From: Marinomonas rhodophyticola
Lineage (GTDB): Bacteria > Pseudomonadota > Gammaproteobacteria > Pseudomonadales > Marinomonadaceae
DNA: 64,000 bases
Assembly (NCBI RefSeq): GCF_026113935.1
Contig: NZ_JAPEUL010000011.1
Coordinates: forward strand, 310,001 to 374,000
Reading direction: 5' to 3'
Every line of letters starts with the position of its first letter. The stretch's first letter is position 1. The notes below the pieces were generated by a model, which worked only from the letters and a program-made list of their open reading frames with translations, did no database searches and was not told the origin of the DNA. The position numbers and the translations under genes were made by a program. Positions 1 to 9,177 of this stretch are shown here, in pieces.

Positions 1-1
1 T

Positions 2-1201
2 GTTCGCAATTCAATGTTGGCAATCAATCACAGCCTATTTGAAGCGGGAGAGCTACGCCATAAAGCGGATGCTTTTTTAAATAGTCGTTTGAAAGAAGCT
101 CAAGAATGTTTAGAAGACTTGCATCGTCTTTGTCAACACGGACATTTCTCAATTAGTGAGCACCTTGCGACAGTTCGTGAAATGCTTGCCAGTCTTGGCG
201 AGGCACACAGTGCTTGGAATACCGCGCACCTTTTACAGCGCGACGGTGTAAACGCTGTGTTTGTTGATTTGACCGGTTGGAATAGTCCAAGTCATATGTC
301 GCTTGATGAGCGTATTCTAGATGCGTTTAAAGATATCGATTTAAGCAAAGAGCTTCCTATTGCGACAGGTTATGCGCACAGTGAAACAGGTCTAATGTCT
401 ACTTTTGACCGTGGTTACAGTGAAATGACATTTAGTCGAATTGCGGTTCTGACGAAAGCTCATGAAGCCGTTATTCATAAAGAATTCCATCTAAGCAGTG
501 CCGATCCTCGTTTGGTTGGTGAGAGTAAAGCGGTGCCAATAGGTCGGACCAACTACGATGTCGCTGATCAGCTTGCTAATCTTGGGATGGAAGCGATTCA
601 TCCGAAAGCGGCGAAAGGTTTACGCCAAAGTGGTATATCATTGCGTGTGAAGAATACCTTTGAGCCAGAGCATACTGGTACGCTTATTACTGGTGATTAC
701 GTCAGTGATGCACCTTGTGTTGAGATCATTGCTGGCTGTCGTGGCGTATTTGCCGTGGAACTGTTCGATCAAGATATGGCAGGTGATATCGATAAATTTG
801 ATGTGGATATTCTTAAAGTATTAAGACAATTCCATGCGCATATCATCGCTAAAGACATTAATGCGAATACCATTACACACTATTTGGCTATCAACCTGAA
901 AACCTTGAAGCGTGTCATGAGAGTATTGCATGAGCGTTTTGCAGACGCTGAGATTACGCAACGTAAAGTGGCGATTGTTTCCGCGATAGGTAGTGATATG
1001 AAAACCACAGGTATGTTAGCGAAGGCGGTAAAAGCCATTGCAGAACAGAATGTGAATGTGTTGGCAATGCACCAATCTATGCGTCAGGTAGATATGCAGT
1101 TTGTTGTCGATGAAGAAGATTACGAAAAAGCCATCTGCAGCTTACATAAAGAATTGGTTGAAGTGCATAATCATGGTCGAGCTATCTGTTTAGCGTCCTA
1201 A
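2..1201 (+). CDS. ask: Aspartate kinase, ectoine-associated type (5' partial)
   Basis: This is the C-terminal part of an aspartokinase, which phosphorylates L-aspartate as the first step toward aspartate semialdehyde. The reading frame is open to the left edge, so the N-terminus with the Lys-Gly-Gly-Thr substrate motif lies outside the window. Visible parts are the end of the kinase fold (Ser-Ala-Asp-Pro-Arg nucleotide region near residue 165 of the visible part) and C-terminal ACT-like regulatory segments. The sequence resembles the Ask_Ect subfamily, which normally sits behind ectABC and supplies precursor for the compatible solute ectoine; the ect genes would be just upstream. A strong terminator follows. 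The family assignment is firm, and the ectoine role is inferred from subfamily resemblance. Confidence 0.85.
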   Translation, partial: VRNSMLAINHSLFEAGELRHKADAFLNSRLKEAQECLEDLHRLCQHGHFSISEHLATVREMLASLGEAHSAWNTAHLLQRDGVNAVFVDLTGWNSPSHMSLDERILDAFKDIDLSKELPIATGYAHSETGLMSTFDRGYSEMTFSRIAVLTKAHEAVIHKEFHLSSADPRLVGESKAVPIGRTNYDVADQLANLGMEAIHPKAAKGLRQSGISLRVKNTFEPEHTGTLITGDYVSDAPCVEIIAGCRGVFAVELFDQDMAGDIDKFDVDILKVLRQFHAHIIAKDINANTITHYLAINLKTLKRVMRVLHERFADAEITQRKVAIVSAIGSDMKTTGMLAKAVKAIAEQNVNVLAMHQSMRQVDMQFVVDEEDYEKAICSLHKELVEVHNHGRAICLAS

Positions 1202-1235
1202 TCGATAAGTAATTTGTCCAAGTGAAGACTACCAA

Positions 1236-1270
1236 CCCTAAATGTTAGAAATGACATTTAGGGTTTTTTT
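1236..1270 (+). terminator. Rho-independent terminator after the aspartokinase gene
   Basis: A perfect 9-bp stem (CCCTAAATG pairing with CATTTAGGG) with a 10-nt loop is followed by seven T. It ends the presumed ectoine operon. Confidence 0.85.
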
Positions 1271-1313
1271 ATATTAATGAGAGGCCTTTGACGTTTAGAG
1301 CCTTAATTTTGCC

Positions 1314-3557
1314 CTAGTCAATGTGAACGATAGGGCTGCCGCGATTGAATTCCTCCGCTGTCACCGCTTTACTCACATAGTAGCCTTGACCAAAGTCACA
1401 TTGAAAATTAGCGAGCATTTTCCACTGTGCTCTGGTTTCTATGCCTTCTGCTAATACTTTAATATTAAGTTTATGCGCCATGGCAATAATGGCTTCGACA
1501 ATTTTTCGGTCGTCTGGGTCTTCTTCTAGGTCTATCACAAAGCTTCGATCAATTTTTAATAAATCCACGGGAAGATTTTTTAGCTGAGAAAGAGAGGAAT
1601 ATCCTGTGCCGAAGTCATCAATCGCAATACAAATGCCCATGTCTTTAAAGGTTTGTAGCAGTGCTCTTGCGAGGTGGACGTCTTCAAGAATAGATGTCTC
1701 AGTGATTTCAAAGCCAATTAAATTAGCCGGCACTTGATATTTAATCAGCAGCTCTTTAACTAAAACAACAAAATATGGGTCAGACAATTGCGAGGAGGCA
1801 AGATTGATATGCAGTAAAATATCGGGTCTATTCTCCAATTTACGTCTAGCCAGATAAGCAATACTTGTTTCTAGAATCCAGTAGCCTAACACCACAATTT
1901 TTCCCGTGCTTTCGGCCAGTGGAATAAAATCATTGGGGAAAATTAAGCCTTTTTCAGGATGATTCCAGCGGATCAGAGCTTCTGCACCAATGACTTGGTT
2001 GGTATGAAGGTCAAACTGGGGCTGAAAGTACAGTTCAAACTCATTTTTTTGCAAGGCCTGTGTTAAGTCTTCTTCTGCTTTGACCAAGTTATGAGTGCTG
2101 ATTTTCATATTTTCAGTATAAAAAGCGTATTGATTTTTACCTTGTGACTTTGCTTGATACAAAGCCATATCTGCGTTCTGCATAATAGTGACTAAGTCAT
2201 AGCCATGTTCAGGTATCATGGCAATGCCAAGAGAAGTACTGAGCATGTACTCACGTGTCTCTAGTTTTGCTGGAGCACGAATGCTCTCTAATATTCGTGT
2301 GGCTTTTTCGCCTGCTTGTTTTTTACTGCTCACGTCACCCAATAAAATACCAAATTCATCGCCACCTAAGCGGACCACTAAGTCGGAAATACCTTTTAAT
2401 TTAGTGAGACGATTTGCCACAATAACCAGAACATGATCTCCAACATCATGACCTATGGTGTCGTTAATGCGTTTAAAGTTATCGAGATCAAAGTAAATAA
2501 AGGCTGAAATACGCTTAGCCTTTTGATTATCAAATAGTATTTGTGGAAGGCTATCTTGTAGGTAACGACGGTTTGGTAAAGCAGTTAAAGGGTCCTTATA
2601 AGCTAAATCTTGCAGTTCTGCGGTTTTTTCTTTTACTAAAACTCTGAGTCTAAGTGGCTGAAGTAAAATACCGTATAGCGACATAGCGAGTAAAAGCGCC
2701 ACAATAATAGAAAGCATATAGCCTGATATTCTGCGTTTTTCTAATTGTTGATCTAAATCACGGCTAACGCTAAGGGTCCATTTACCAACGGGCAGAATCA
2801 ACTCCGTTGACGCTTTGATATCCGTTAGAGGCATAGCTGAAGAGAAAAGAGGAATGCTTTGGTTGCTATCTGCGTAGATTCTGGTAAGGCTGAATTGATA
2901 GCCCTCTTTCTCCAGTTGTTTTAACTGTGTCGTTTCTAATAGATTTTCTAAATACACAACTGCCGAAGCAAATCCCCAAAACAATTCATATTGGGTTTCT
3001 TTATGTAAAAAAACCGGCGCACGACTAATCACAGCTACACCGCCTTGAACGAGAGGAACGGGACCAATAACAAAGAGTTGGCGATTTTGAATAGCTAATA
3101 AGGCCTCATCTTTGAATCTTGGTGTTGATACAATATCGAGTCCAATGGCGGCTTCATTGCCCTTCAGTGGATAGATTTGTTTAATAATACCGTCTGGTGA
3201 GAGTTGCAGGTTTTCAATGCCACCAATTGACTGTATCAGTTTGTCTGCGTAGCTATCAAACCATTCGGTATTACCATTATTTAGTTCAACTTCATAAGCT
3301 AATATTTGCGCCGTGGTAAAAATAGAGGATAGACGGCGTTCGAGAAGAGAGGCTTGCGTGCGAGAAAGGCCGCTTAAAATAGATTGTTGTTGATTAATAA
3401 TGGAATTGGTCGTGGATTGGGTCCAATAAACACCAAATAAAGCAATAGCAAAAAAAGCGACCAACGAGAAAAATAGAGCTGAAGGCTGTTTAAACTCGGC
3501 TTTTTTCAATGAGCTATCCTTTATTCGATAATTGATAAACAGTCTGGAATCATACAC
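1314..3557 (-). CDS. Membrane GGDEF-EAL protein with periplasmic CHASE-like sensor
   Basis: A 747-residue dual-domain c-di-GMP enzyme. A membrane segment lies near residues 27-46, then a periplasmic CHASE-like region, a second membrane segment near 280-300, a GGDEF domain and a C-terminal EAL domain. The GGDEF motif is intact at about residue 398, but no RxxD inhibitory site precedes it. The EAL domain keeps its signature residues: EALIRW near 525, the FEITET glutamate, DDFGTGYSSL, the KID lysine and the AEGIE glutamate. Both cyclase and phosphodiesterase activities are therefore possible. It is transcribed alone, convergent with the aspartokinase gene. The ligand of the sensor domain cannot be told from sequence. 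Confidence 0.92.
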   Translation of the reverse strand: MYDSRLFINYRIKDSSLKKAEFKQPSALFFSLVAFFAIALFGVYWTQSTTNSIINQQQSILSGLSRTQASLLERRLSSIFTTAQILAYEVELNNGNTEWFDSYADKLIQSIGGIENLQLSPDGIIKQIYPLKGNEAAIGLDIVSTPRFKDEALLAIQNRQLFVIGPVPLVQGGVAVISRAPVFLHKETQYELFWGFASAVVYLENLLETTQLKQLEKEGYQFSLTRIYADSNQSIPLFSSAMPLTDIKASTELILPVGKWTLSVSRDLDQQLEKRRISGYMLSIIVALLLAMSLYGILLQPLRLRVLVKEKTAELQDLAYKDPLTALPNRRYLQDSLPQILFDNQKAKRISAFIYFDLDNFKRINDTIGHDVGDHVLVIVANRLTKLKGISDLVVRLGGDEFGILLGDVSSKKQAGEKATRILESIRAPAKLETREYMLSTSLGIAMIPEHGYDLVTIMQNADMALYQAKSQGKNQYAFYTENMKISTHNLVKAEEDLTQALQKNEFELYFQPQFDLHTNQVIGAEALIRWNHPEKGLIFPNDFIPLAESTGKIVVLGYWILETSIAYLARRKLENRPDILLHINLASSQLSDPYFVVLVKELLIKYQVPANLIGFEITETSILEDVHLARALLQTFKDMGICIAIDDFGTGYSSLSQLKNLPVDLLKIDRSFVIDLEEDPDDRKIVEAIIAMAHKLNIKVLAEGIETRAQWKMLANFQCDFGQGYYVSKAVTAEEFNRGSPIVHID

Positions 3558-3673
3558 ATAAATTGCTTAGAGGTATTTGGTTTTTTTGTAAATTCATATG
3601 AGGTTATTGTTTTGATTATATTGCATTAAGCGGCAGTTAAACCAAACGATAGTTGATGGAGAGAAGAAGAGTT

Positions 3674-3702
3674 CGCCACGATTTAGTGATCAAATCGTGG
3701 CG
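3674..3702. terminator. Inverted repeat after hupE, possible terminator
   Basis: An 11-bp perfect inverted repeat (CGCCACGATTT and its complement) with a 7-nt loop lies just beyond the 3' end of hupE and upstream of the GGDEF-EAL gene. It lacks a clean T-tract on either strand, so it may be a weak terminator or an mRNA-stabilising hairpin. Confidence 0.45.
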
Positions 3703-3713
3703 TGAAAAGCCAT

Positions 3714-4295
3714 TTATACTAGGGCGAGAAAGACACCTGCGACGGCAATCAAGCTACCCATAATGCGAGTCAAAATGGGAGCTTGAAAACGAGCCATTAT
3801 AATAGCAAAGCCGATACCAACAATATGCAACAGTGCGGTTGCAGCAGCAAAGCCTAATGCATATTCAGCTCCGTTAGCATTCAAAGGCATTTCTAAACCG
3901 TGAGCGGCGCCATGGAAAAGAGCAAACAATCCAGCAATGCCAGCACAAACGGCAATAGGGAAACGTGCCGCGCCAACTAACAAAGCGCCCATCAGAATCA
4001 CCGACAAGACAATGCCTTGCTCGATGAAAGGAACTTGCACACCCGCAACCGCTAATCCGCCACCAACCAACATGGTGCCAACAAATGCGGCAGGAATCGC
4101 CCACAAAGCACGACCACCAAGGCTTGCAGCCCAAAGGCCAATGGCTAGCATCGCTAACAAATGGTCCAAACCACCCATAGGGTGCATAAAGCCCGTCATA
4201 AAGCTGGTTGTGTGTTCGTGTCCTGGGTGAGCGGATGCAAGAGCGGGTATAGCGGCAACAAGTGCGGCTAATGCCATTTTAAGCGATAAACGCAT
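3714..4295 (-). CDS. hupE: HupE/UreJ family metal permease
   Basis: A 193-residue inner-membrane protein of the HupE/UreJ family, whose members move nickel or cobalt. It starts with a signal-like segment ending Ala-Ser-Ala, followed directly by a His-rich stretch (HPGHEH) and the family signature HPMGGLDHLLAM, then about six hydrophobic helices. A second histidine cluster (FHGAAHGLE) near residue 130 is also typical. No urease or hydrogenase genes are in view, so the metal and its user are unknown. The upstream region carries a promoter-embedded dyad and leader hairpins, suggesting metal-responsive control. Confidence 0.88.
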   Translation of the reverse strand: MRLSLKMALAALVAAIPALASAHPGHEHTTSFMTGFMHPMGGLDHLLAMLAIGLWAASLGGRALWAIPAAFVGTMLVGGGLAVAGVQVPFIEQGIVLSVILMGALLVGAARFPIAVCAGIAGLFALFHGAAHGLEMPLNANGAEYALGFAAATALLHIVGIGFAIIMARFQAPILTRIMGSLIAVAGVFLALV

Positions 4296-4339
4296 GGATT
4301 TGTCTCCAAAAAATATTTATAAATATTAAGACCGTACAA

Positions 4340-4415
4340 AATGGTCTTGTCTAAACCACCGCTCTTGCGGCTGGAACAGAAGATTCTAACATACCCACAG
4401 TGTGGGTAAATTGAA
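4340..4415 (-). promoter_or_regulatory. hupE promoter with operator-like dyad and hairpin leader
   Basis: The dyad TACCCACAGTGTGGGTA (4392-4408) has perfect 7-bp arms. On the minus strand it lies between a TTTACC -35-like box and a TAGAAT -10-like box, so a bound regulator would sit inside the promoter spacer. The transcript would start near 4375 and carry a leader of about 80 nt. That leader has a CCGC-AAGA-GCGG hairpin (about 4355-4372) and an AGACC/GGTCT hairpin (about 4329-4347). The regulator is unknown, and no known riboswitch was recognised. Confidence 0.45.
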
Positions 4416-4559
4416 TGATCTTGCCAATCGATAACGAAATATTCAGCTGCCAACAAAATACGGTGGTAAATTAATCTTCTATTTAGTGTTAACTATCCAT
4501 TTCATAATCAGTCTGATTTAATTTGGGCAATCAATCTGGTGTTTACCTAGGAGTGAACT

Positions 4560-5195
4560 ATGGCCTTCCATCTATGGACTTTGTTTTTCTTGGCTTACTT
4601 GGTGACCACTCTGTCACCGGGGCCGAACGTATTGTTGGTGCTTAAGAACAGTATTCAATTCGGTTGGAAATCAGCCTTCATTACTATTTTCGGTAATTTG
4701 ACCTGCCAGTTGTTGATCGTGTGCTTAGTTGCTTTGGGTGTTGGCGCATTGTTACAAACATTGCCGGTTTGGTTTCTGGTGATGAAAATATTAGGCGGAA
4801 CCTATTTGATTTACCTTGGGATTAAAGCGTTACGATCCAAAAAGAAATCTACTTTTGATGCTATAGATAATACAGTTGTCACTAAGTCGACTAAAACCGG
4901 ACTTGCGCTGTTTGGTGAGGCGTTCTTGGTTTCAGCCAGTAACCCTAAAACGTTGATATTTTTGTCTGCCTTTTTACCCCAGTTTTTAACCCTAGAATCG
5001 CCAGCGTATCAACAGTTTTCGATCATGTTTATTACTATCTGCGCTATCGTTACTAGCGTGCATATCGGCTATGCTTTTGGTATCGCTCGCCTAGGAAAAC
5101 GCTTTTCATTAAAAAACATGGAAGCAAAAATCACCAAAATAACAGGCGGCTTGTTTATCACCATGGGTGGTGGAATATTGTTGAGTAACCGATAA
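4560..5195 (+). CDS. LysE/RhtB family amino-acid exporter
   Basis: A 211-residue inner-membrane protein with about six hydrophobic segments. The family signature SPGPNVLLVLKNS near residues 20-32 and the GGTYLIYLGIKALRS segment near 75-90 mark it as a LysE/RhtB exporter, a group that pumps out amino acids or homoserine derivatives. A ribosome site GGAGTG precedes the ATG by about 6 nt. It is divergent from hupE and shares its 264-bp upstream region. The substrate is not predictable. Confidence 0.88.
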   Translation: MAFHLWTLFFLAYLVTTLSPGPNVLLVLKNSIQFGWKSAFITIFGNLTCQLLIVCLVALGVGALLQTLPVWFLVMKILGGTYLIYLGIKALRSKKKSTFDAIDNTVVTKSTKTGLALFGEAFLVSASNPKTLIFLSAFLPQFLTLESPAYQQFSIMFITICAIVTSVHIGYAFGIARLGKRFSLKNMEAKITKITGGLFITMGGGILLSNR

Positions 5196-5318
5196 CGTAA
5201 ACGGAAGGACGTATACGAACAAACTAACAATGATTGTGAATAGAAGTATGACAGAAAGCCTTATTTACTCTATTTATTAGGTGGCAATAAGGCCTTGTTA
5301 CTAGGTGTTTCCAAAATA

Positions 5319-6422
5319 TTACATATGATGAGACAGTTTCACTCCAAAATTCACGCTGTGATTGTTTTCGAATGTTACTTCATTGCTCGCTAGATTAGCC
5401 TTAGCTTCACCAATCCATGTATAGGATACGCCTGTCGTAATGGCAGTGTTTTGTGTTGCTTGATATTTTAGCCCAGCAGTTAATGAAGTATAGCCATCGG
5501 TTGGTGACAGGTTACTAACTAGGTTTCCTGATGGTTTTTCATACGCGATGGAGAGTAACCCTGTAAAGTTGTCTGTTAGTTTCTGGCCAAGCCCGAGAGA
5601 GTAGGTGAGAGAGTTGTCTCTATAACCAACAAGGTTATTTGCTTGATTGACAAACTGGGTGAAAAGCGGGGGAGTGATTTTTGTTTTGTTCCATTCAACC
5701 CAACGGGCAGAAAACATCAGAAGTGTGGATTGTGTAATACCAGTCTGAAAGTCGAAGTTTAATGATTTAGGCATATCGACGTTAAACGACGTCTCTTTCG
5801 TAAAAGAGGAACTGACTATATTTTCTTGGCTATCAAAATTCACCTTTATCGCTGAGTGATAGGTTAACGAGGTCCGAAGCGCGATATCTGGAATTTCATA
5901 GGCTGCGCCCAACAGATAACCCCAATCGTTCTGAGTATCTGTTTTCATGGTGTAGAGTAGATTGTTCGATCGCTGATTGACGGTAACATCACCACTTGAT
6001 GTGACATTTCTTAGCCCGCCATAGACTGAAAAAGGAGGATTTATTTTATAGCGAACGATTCCGCTGATGGCTATGGTATCGACAGAAGCACGGGTTCCAG
6101 AAAGGGGATAAGTCGAATTTGAAGGGTAGCGAATATCTGCACCAAAAGGTTGATCTACAATAATGGCTATGGAAGTTGAGTTGGACACGTCTTGTTTATA
6201 GGCGCCACCGAAAAAATAGCCTTTTTTTGCCACGTTTCCTGATTGGATTGAATCCGTTAGCTTGCCTGATACTTCTGGATCAACGCTATAGGCGCTTAAT
6301 TCAAGATACGTTCCTTGCTCGAATAGAGGGGCAATGGGTTGTCTTGATAGATCCATACCGCCGGCATATACCTCTTTGGCACTAATTGAGCAAAGAGTGA
6401 TCAAAATGACTATGTTTTTCAT
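5319..6422 (-). CDS. FadL/OMPP1-like outer-membrane transport protein
   Basis: A 367-residue outer-membrane beta-barrel. A signal peptide ends near Val-Tyr-Ala-Gly (residues 1-21). The rest is made of alternating amphipathic strands, with the N-terminal 'hatch'-like start and closing strand typical of the FadL/OMPP1/TodX family, which moves hydrophobic compounds such as long-chain fatty acids. It is shorter than E. coli FadL (about 446 residues), so it belongs to a divergent subgroup. It is transcribed alone and the substrate is unknown. Confidence 0.72.
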   Translation of the reverse strand: MKNIVILITLCSISAKEVYAGGMDLSRQPIAPLFEQGTYLELSAYSVDPEVSGKLTDSIQSGNVAKKGYFFGGAYKQDVSNSTSIAIIVDQPFGADIRYPSNSTYPLSGTRASVDTIAISGIVRYKINPPFSVYGGLRNVTSSGDVTVNQRSNNLLYTMKTDTQNDWGYLLGAAYEIPDIALRTSLTYHSAIKVNFDSQENIVSSSFTKETSFNVDMPKSLNFDFQTGITQSTLLMFSARWVEWNKTKITPPLFTQFVNQANNLVGYRDNSLTYSLGLGQKLTDNFTGLLSIAYEKPSGNLVSNLSPTDGYTSLTAGLKYQATQNTAITTGVSYTWIGEAKANLASNEVTFENNHSVNFGVKLSHHM

Positions 6423-6590
6423 GAAACTTTTACCTGTTATCGGTTCTATGTCGGCTTAACGTTTAAAATGATGCTGTAAAGCAAATAAAAAATATTTGGG
6501 CGTGTCTTTTATGGCGGCCAATAATAAAGTAATTGTAAAGGATTGCTAAATGGTAAATCGGTTATTTCTAAAGTCTGAGGCTGAACGATT

Positions 6591-6854
6591 ATGGCGAGCG
6601 GTTGGGCGCAAGATGGCGCGGTGCAAGATCAAATAGACGCGACGGTAGACTCTGAAGTCGAGCGTGCAAAAAACAGTATGCCAAAAGGTAAGAGCCTGAC
6701 TCATTGTGAAGCATGCGACGCAGTGATTCCTGAGCCTCGTCGCAAAGCCATTCAAGGTGTACGTTTGTGTATTCAATGTCAGTCTGAGCAAGAGAAGAAA
6801 GGTCGAACGTCTTGGTACAATCGGGCGGGCAGTAAAGACAGTCAGCTAAGATAA
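6591..6854 (+). CDS. ybiI: DksA/TraR-type C4 zinc-finger protein, YbiI-like
   Basis: An 87-residue protein that aligns along its whole length with E. coli YbiI: the start MASGWA, the end RAGSKDSQLR and the four zinc cysteines (CEAC and CIQC) are all present. It lacks the long coiled-coil with the DxxDxA tip of true DksA, so direct ppGpp-DksA-like regulation of RNA polymerase is uncertain. It appears to be monocistronic. Confidence 0.9.
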   Translation: MASGWAQDGAVQDQIDATVDSEVERAKNSMPKGKSLTHCEACDAVIPEPRRKAIQGVRLCIQCQSEQEKKGRTSWYNRAGSKDSQLR

Positions 6855-7041
6855 AATCGATAAGTTGTTTTTGTCATTGCATTGATATTGGTTCCAGTAT
6901 TCTTCATGGAATCTGTGTATTTATCGTTGAATTTAGCCTGCTTGATCTTCTCTGTTGTGGTAAGGTTTCGCTTATCTAAAAGGGCGTTTTGATCATGAGT
7001 CTAACGCACTGTTTCTTTCAGAATAAATTAAGGATGAGCTT

Positions 7042-7625
7042 GTGGTAGACACTTACTCAACAGAAGTAAATAAATTAGAGAAACTGCGTGCGGCTTGGTT
7101 GCCTGCGGTGGAGTTTCTTTTGGCGAAGCCGTTGCCGAAGCCAAGTTTGATGGTTTTGAAGTTGGTGATGACATTGCCAAACCAGGTGCGGTATTTGAAC
7201 ACGCCGATGAACCATACCGTTATAAGATTCAGATGCCAGCTCGTGTCTTCAGTAATGATGTCATGTTGTTGGCGGATGTCATTCAAGAAATGGTTCGTGG
7301 GCAATATCCTATCGGTTTTGAAGGCGCTAAAACGCCAGCACTGTGTGAAGGTGTTGCGGTCTTTGGTGCAATTACCGCCATCAAGCAAGTGTTTGGTGAA
7401 GAGTCTGTCGATTCATATCTAAATGCATTGCGTGAACAAGCGTTTCCTTATTACGACGCGTTCTCTTATGTGGCGGTTTTGTTAGCTGAAGATCCACAAG
7501 CCATTAAGAAATTACGTGGTGTTCAACCTTTCTTGTACAAGGTAGAGCGAGTGGATTTTGAGGCTGCTCAGGTAGAAATAGACCGTAAAATCAAAGACAT
7601 TCTTTTATTGGCTTTTCGTGCTTAA
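7042..7625 (+). pseudogene. Uncharacterised 194-residue protein, frame broken near 7097
   Basis: The gene starts at GTG 7042 behind AAGGATGAG and reads MVDTYSTEVNKLEKLRAAW before the frame is lost. The remaining 175 residues continue in the -1 frame from about 7098. One extra G in the GG at 7097-7098 restores an uninterrupted 195-codon gene with a sensible junction (RAAWVACGGVSFGEA). No domain was recognised; the protein is acidic, soluble-looking and helix-rich, without signal peptide or membrane segment. It is followed by a strong bidirectional terminator. The break is probably a sequencing error. Confidence 0.6.
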
Positions 7626-7650
7626 CAACGACGTTACATCGAACAGAAAC

Positions 7651-7680
7651 AAAAATGCCGCGTGATCGCGGCATTTTTGT
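7651..7680. terminator. Bidirectional rho-independent terminator
   Basis: A 12-bp perfect stem (AAAAATGCCGCG and its complement) with a TGAT loop is flanked by A- and T-tracts. It serves both the gene on the left and the minus-strand PRPP-synthetase-like gene on the right. Confidence 0.88.
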
Positions 7681-7704
7681 TGGTAATGTTAGCTAAGTAT
7701 CGTA

Positions 7705-8916
7705 TTAGCTTTTTAGTTCAGACAATTCTTCACTAAACCAAATTTTGCGTTTAAAGCGAGGGTTTTTAGACGACATATCGATTTTATAAGGGTTAGGCTC
7801 GTGGATCTGTGGCAAATCAAGAATGTTGCAAAGCTCTTGAGCAAGCCATTTCTCTACTTTTAGCACAACCATTTTCTTACGCAAGCGACCTTGCTCATCA
7901 CGGTTTAAAATCGTGGGTAGGGTATTCAGCGTTAAAATCTCACCAATTGCTGGATGCGCCATACGCTCACGACCTTCATCGCTGGCATAAAAATGCGATA
8001 CGGCAAACACCATGCGTTGAGGATTGATTTGTTGTAAGAATTGGCAAGATTTTACCACGGTAGAACCCGTGCGAACCATGTCGTCAAACAATACAATGCT
8101 CGCACCATCTAGGCCGTCGAAAGTGTGTTCGCTTTCTTTATGGAGAGTGATTTCTACTTTACGTTCAGCGGTACGGTCTTTGTCTAGCATAATAAATTTT
8201 GCTTTGCTTAGGCCGAGTGTTTTGTACATTTGCTTAACGAAGTCACGTGCGCCTTTATCGGGAGCACAAAGTACTAATCCTTCCCCATCTTCACCGTAAT
8301 GTAGAATGTTTGAATTCAACAAGTAATGCGCGTAAATCTCATAAGGAATTAAATTATGGAAGTCACCTTCAAATACTTCGGTAAACATCTTTTGAACGGA
8401 CTCGGAATGGTTGTGAATGGTCATCACAGTGTCCACGCCAGATAGTTTTAGCAACTGTGCATAAAGTTTGGCAGTAAAAGGCTGGCCATCGAATTTTTTA
8501 ATATCTTGGATATCACGTTCAAAACTGGTTTCGCCTAAGCTTTGGTGAGGACCACGATCTTGTGCACTATAGAAAAGATCTGGCTCGACCAAAATGACGC
8601 GGTCGGCTCCGTTCTCTTTTGCTGCACGGGCGATGATCAGGTTAGACATCGCCAGTTCTTGACGACTTTTTACGTGGCTGCCAGTACTCACAATGATGAC
8701 AGCCTTACCCTTGAGTTTGCGGCCAATATTATCGAAATCGGCTTCATCGGAGATAAACCGAGGGCAAAACTCGGAATTCATGAACTGCTTCATACTGATT
8801 AAATCAGCGATGTCTTCGTGTTGCCCCATTGCATAAGCGACATCAATAGCAAAAGGGTTATCGGAAGAGTTACTAACAACGACGACATTAGTAGCCTGAC
8901 CGGTCAACAAAGTCAT
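7705..8916 (-). CDS. Ribose-phosphate diphosphokinase-like protein
   Basis: A 403-residue protein of the PRPP-synthetase fold, with two phosphoribosyltransferase-like halves. The PRPP-binding loop appears as VLFDDMVRTGST near residue 280, close to the VDDMVDTGGT form of classical Prs. The segment YSAQDRGPHQSLGE near 120 stands where Prs enzymes carry their ATP/Mg flexible-loop region. It is about 90 residues longer than E. coli Prs (315) and divergent, so it is likely a second, specialised paralogue rather than the housekeeping enzyme. It faces nudK, which is divergently transcribed. The substrate could be ribose-5-phosphate or a relative. Confidence 0.75.
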   Translation of the reverse strand: MTLLTGQATNVVVVSNSSDNPFAIDVAYAMGQHEDIADLISMKQFMNSEFCPRFISDEADFDNIGRKLKGKAVIIVSTGSHVKSRQELAMSNLIIARAAKENGADRVILVEPDLFYSAQDRGPHQSLGETSFERDIQDIKKFDGQPFTAKLYAQLLKLSGVDTVMTIHNHSESVQKMFTEVFEGDFHNLIPYEIYAHYLLNSNILHYGEDGEGLVLCAPDKGARDFVKQMYKTLGLSKAKFIMLDKDRTAERKVEITLHKESEHTFDGLDGASIVLFDDMVRTGSTVVKSCQFLQQINPQRMVFAVSHFYASDEGRERMAHPAIGEILTLNTLPTILNRDEQGRLRKKMVVLKVEKWLAQELCNILDLPQIHEPNPYKIDMSSKNPRFKRKIWFSEELSELKS

Positions 8917-9177
8917 GATAGATCCTTAACTAAGGGTATGGGAATTTGCGCTGATTTTAATACTTGTAGGTTTGTTTCGATAGGGTTGATTGAGGATAAA
9001 TGGCATTTTTATAAGGATTGGACATGGCTAGGGTCACTTATGCACCAGATAATGGCTGCCAATATCATGCTTCCTATCTTGAAACATTTAATTTGAGTGA
9101 ATAGATTGGAACCCTTTGCCCTGCTATATTCTGATTAAGGCTTGTTTATAAACCTCTCTAAAGAGACTCGTGCGATT

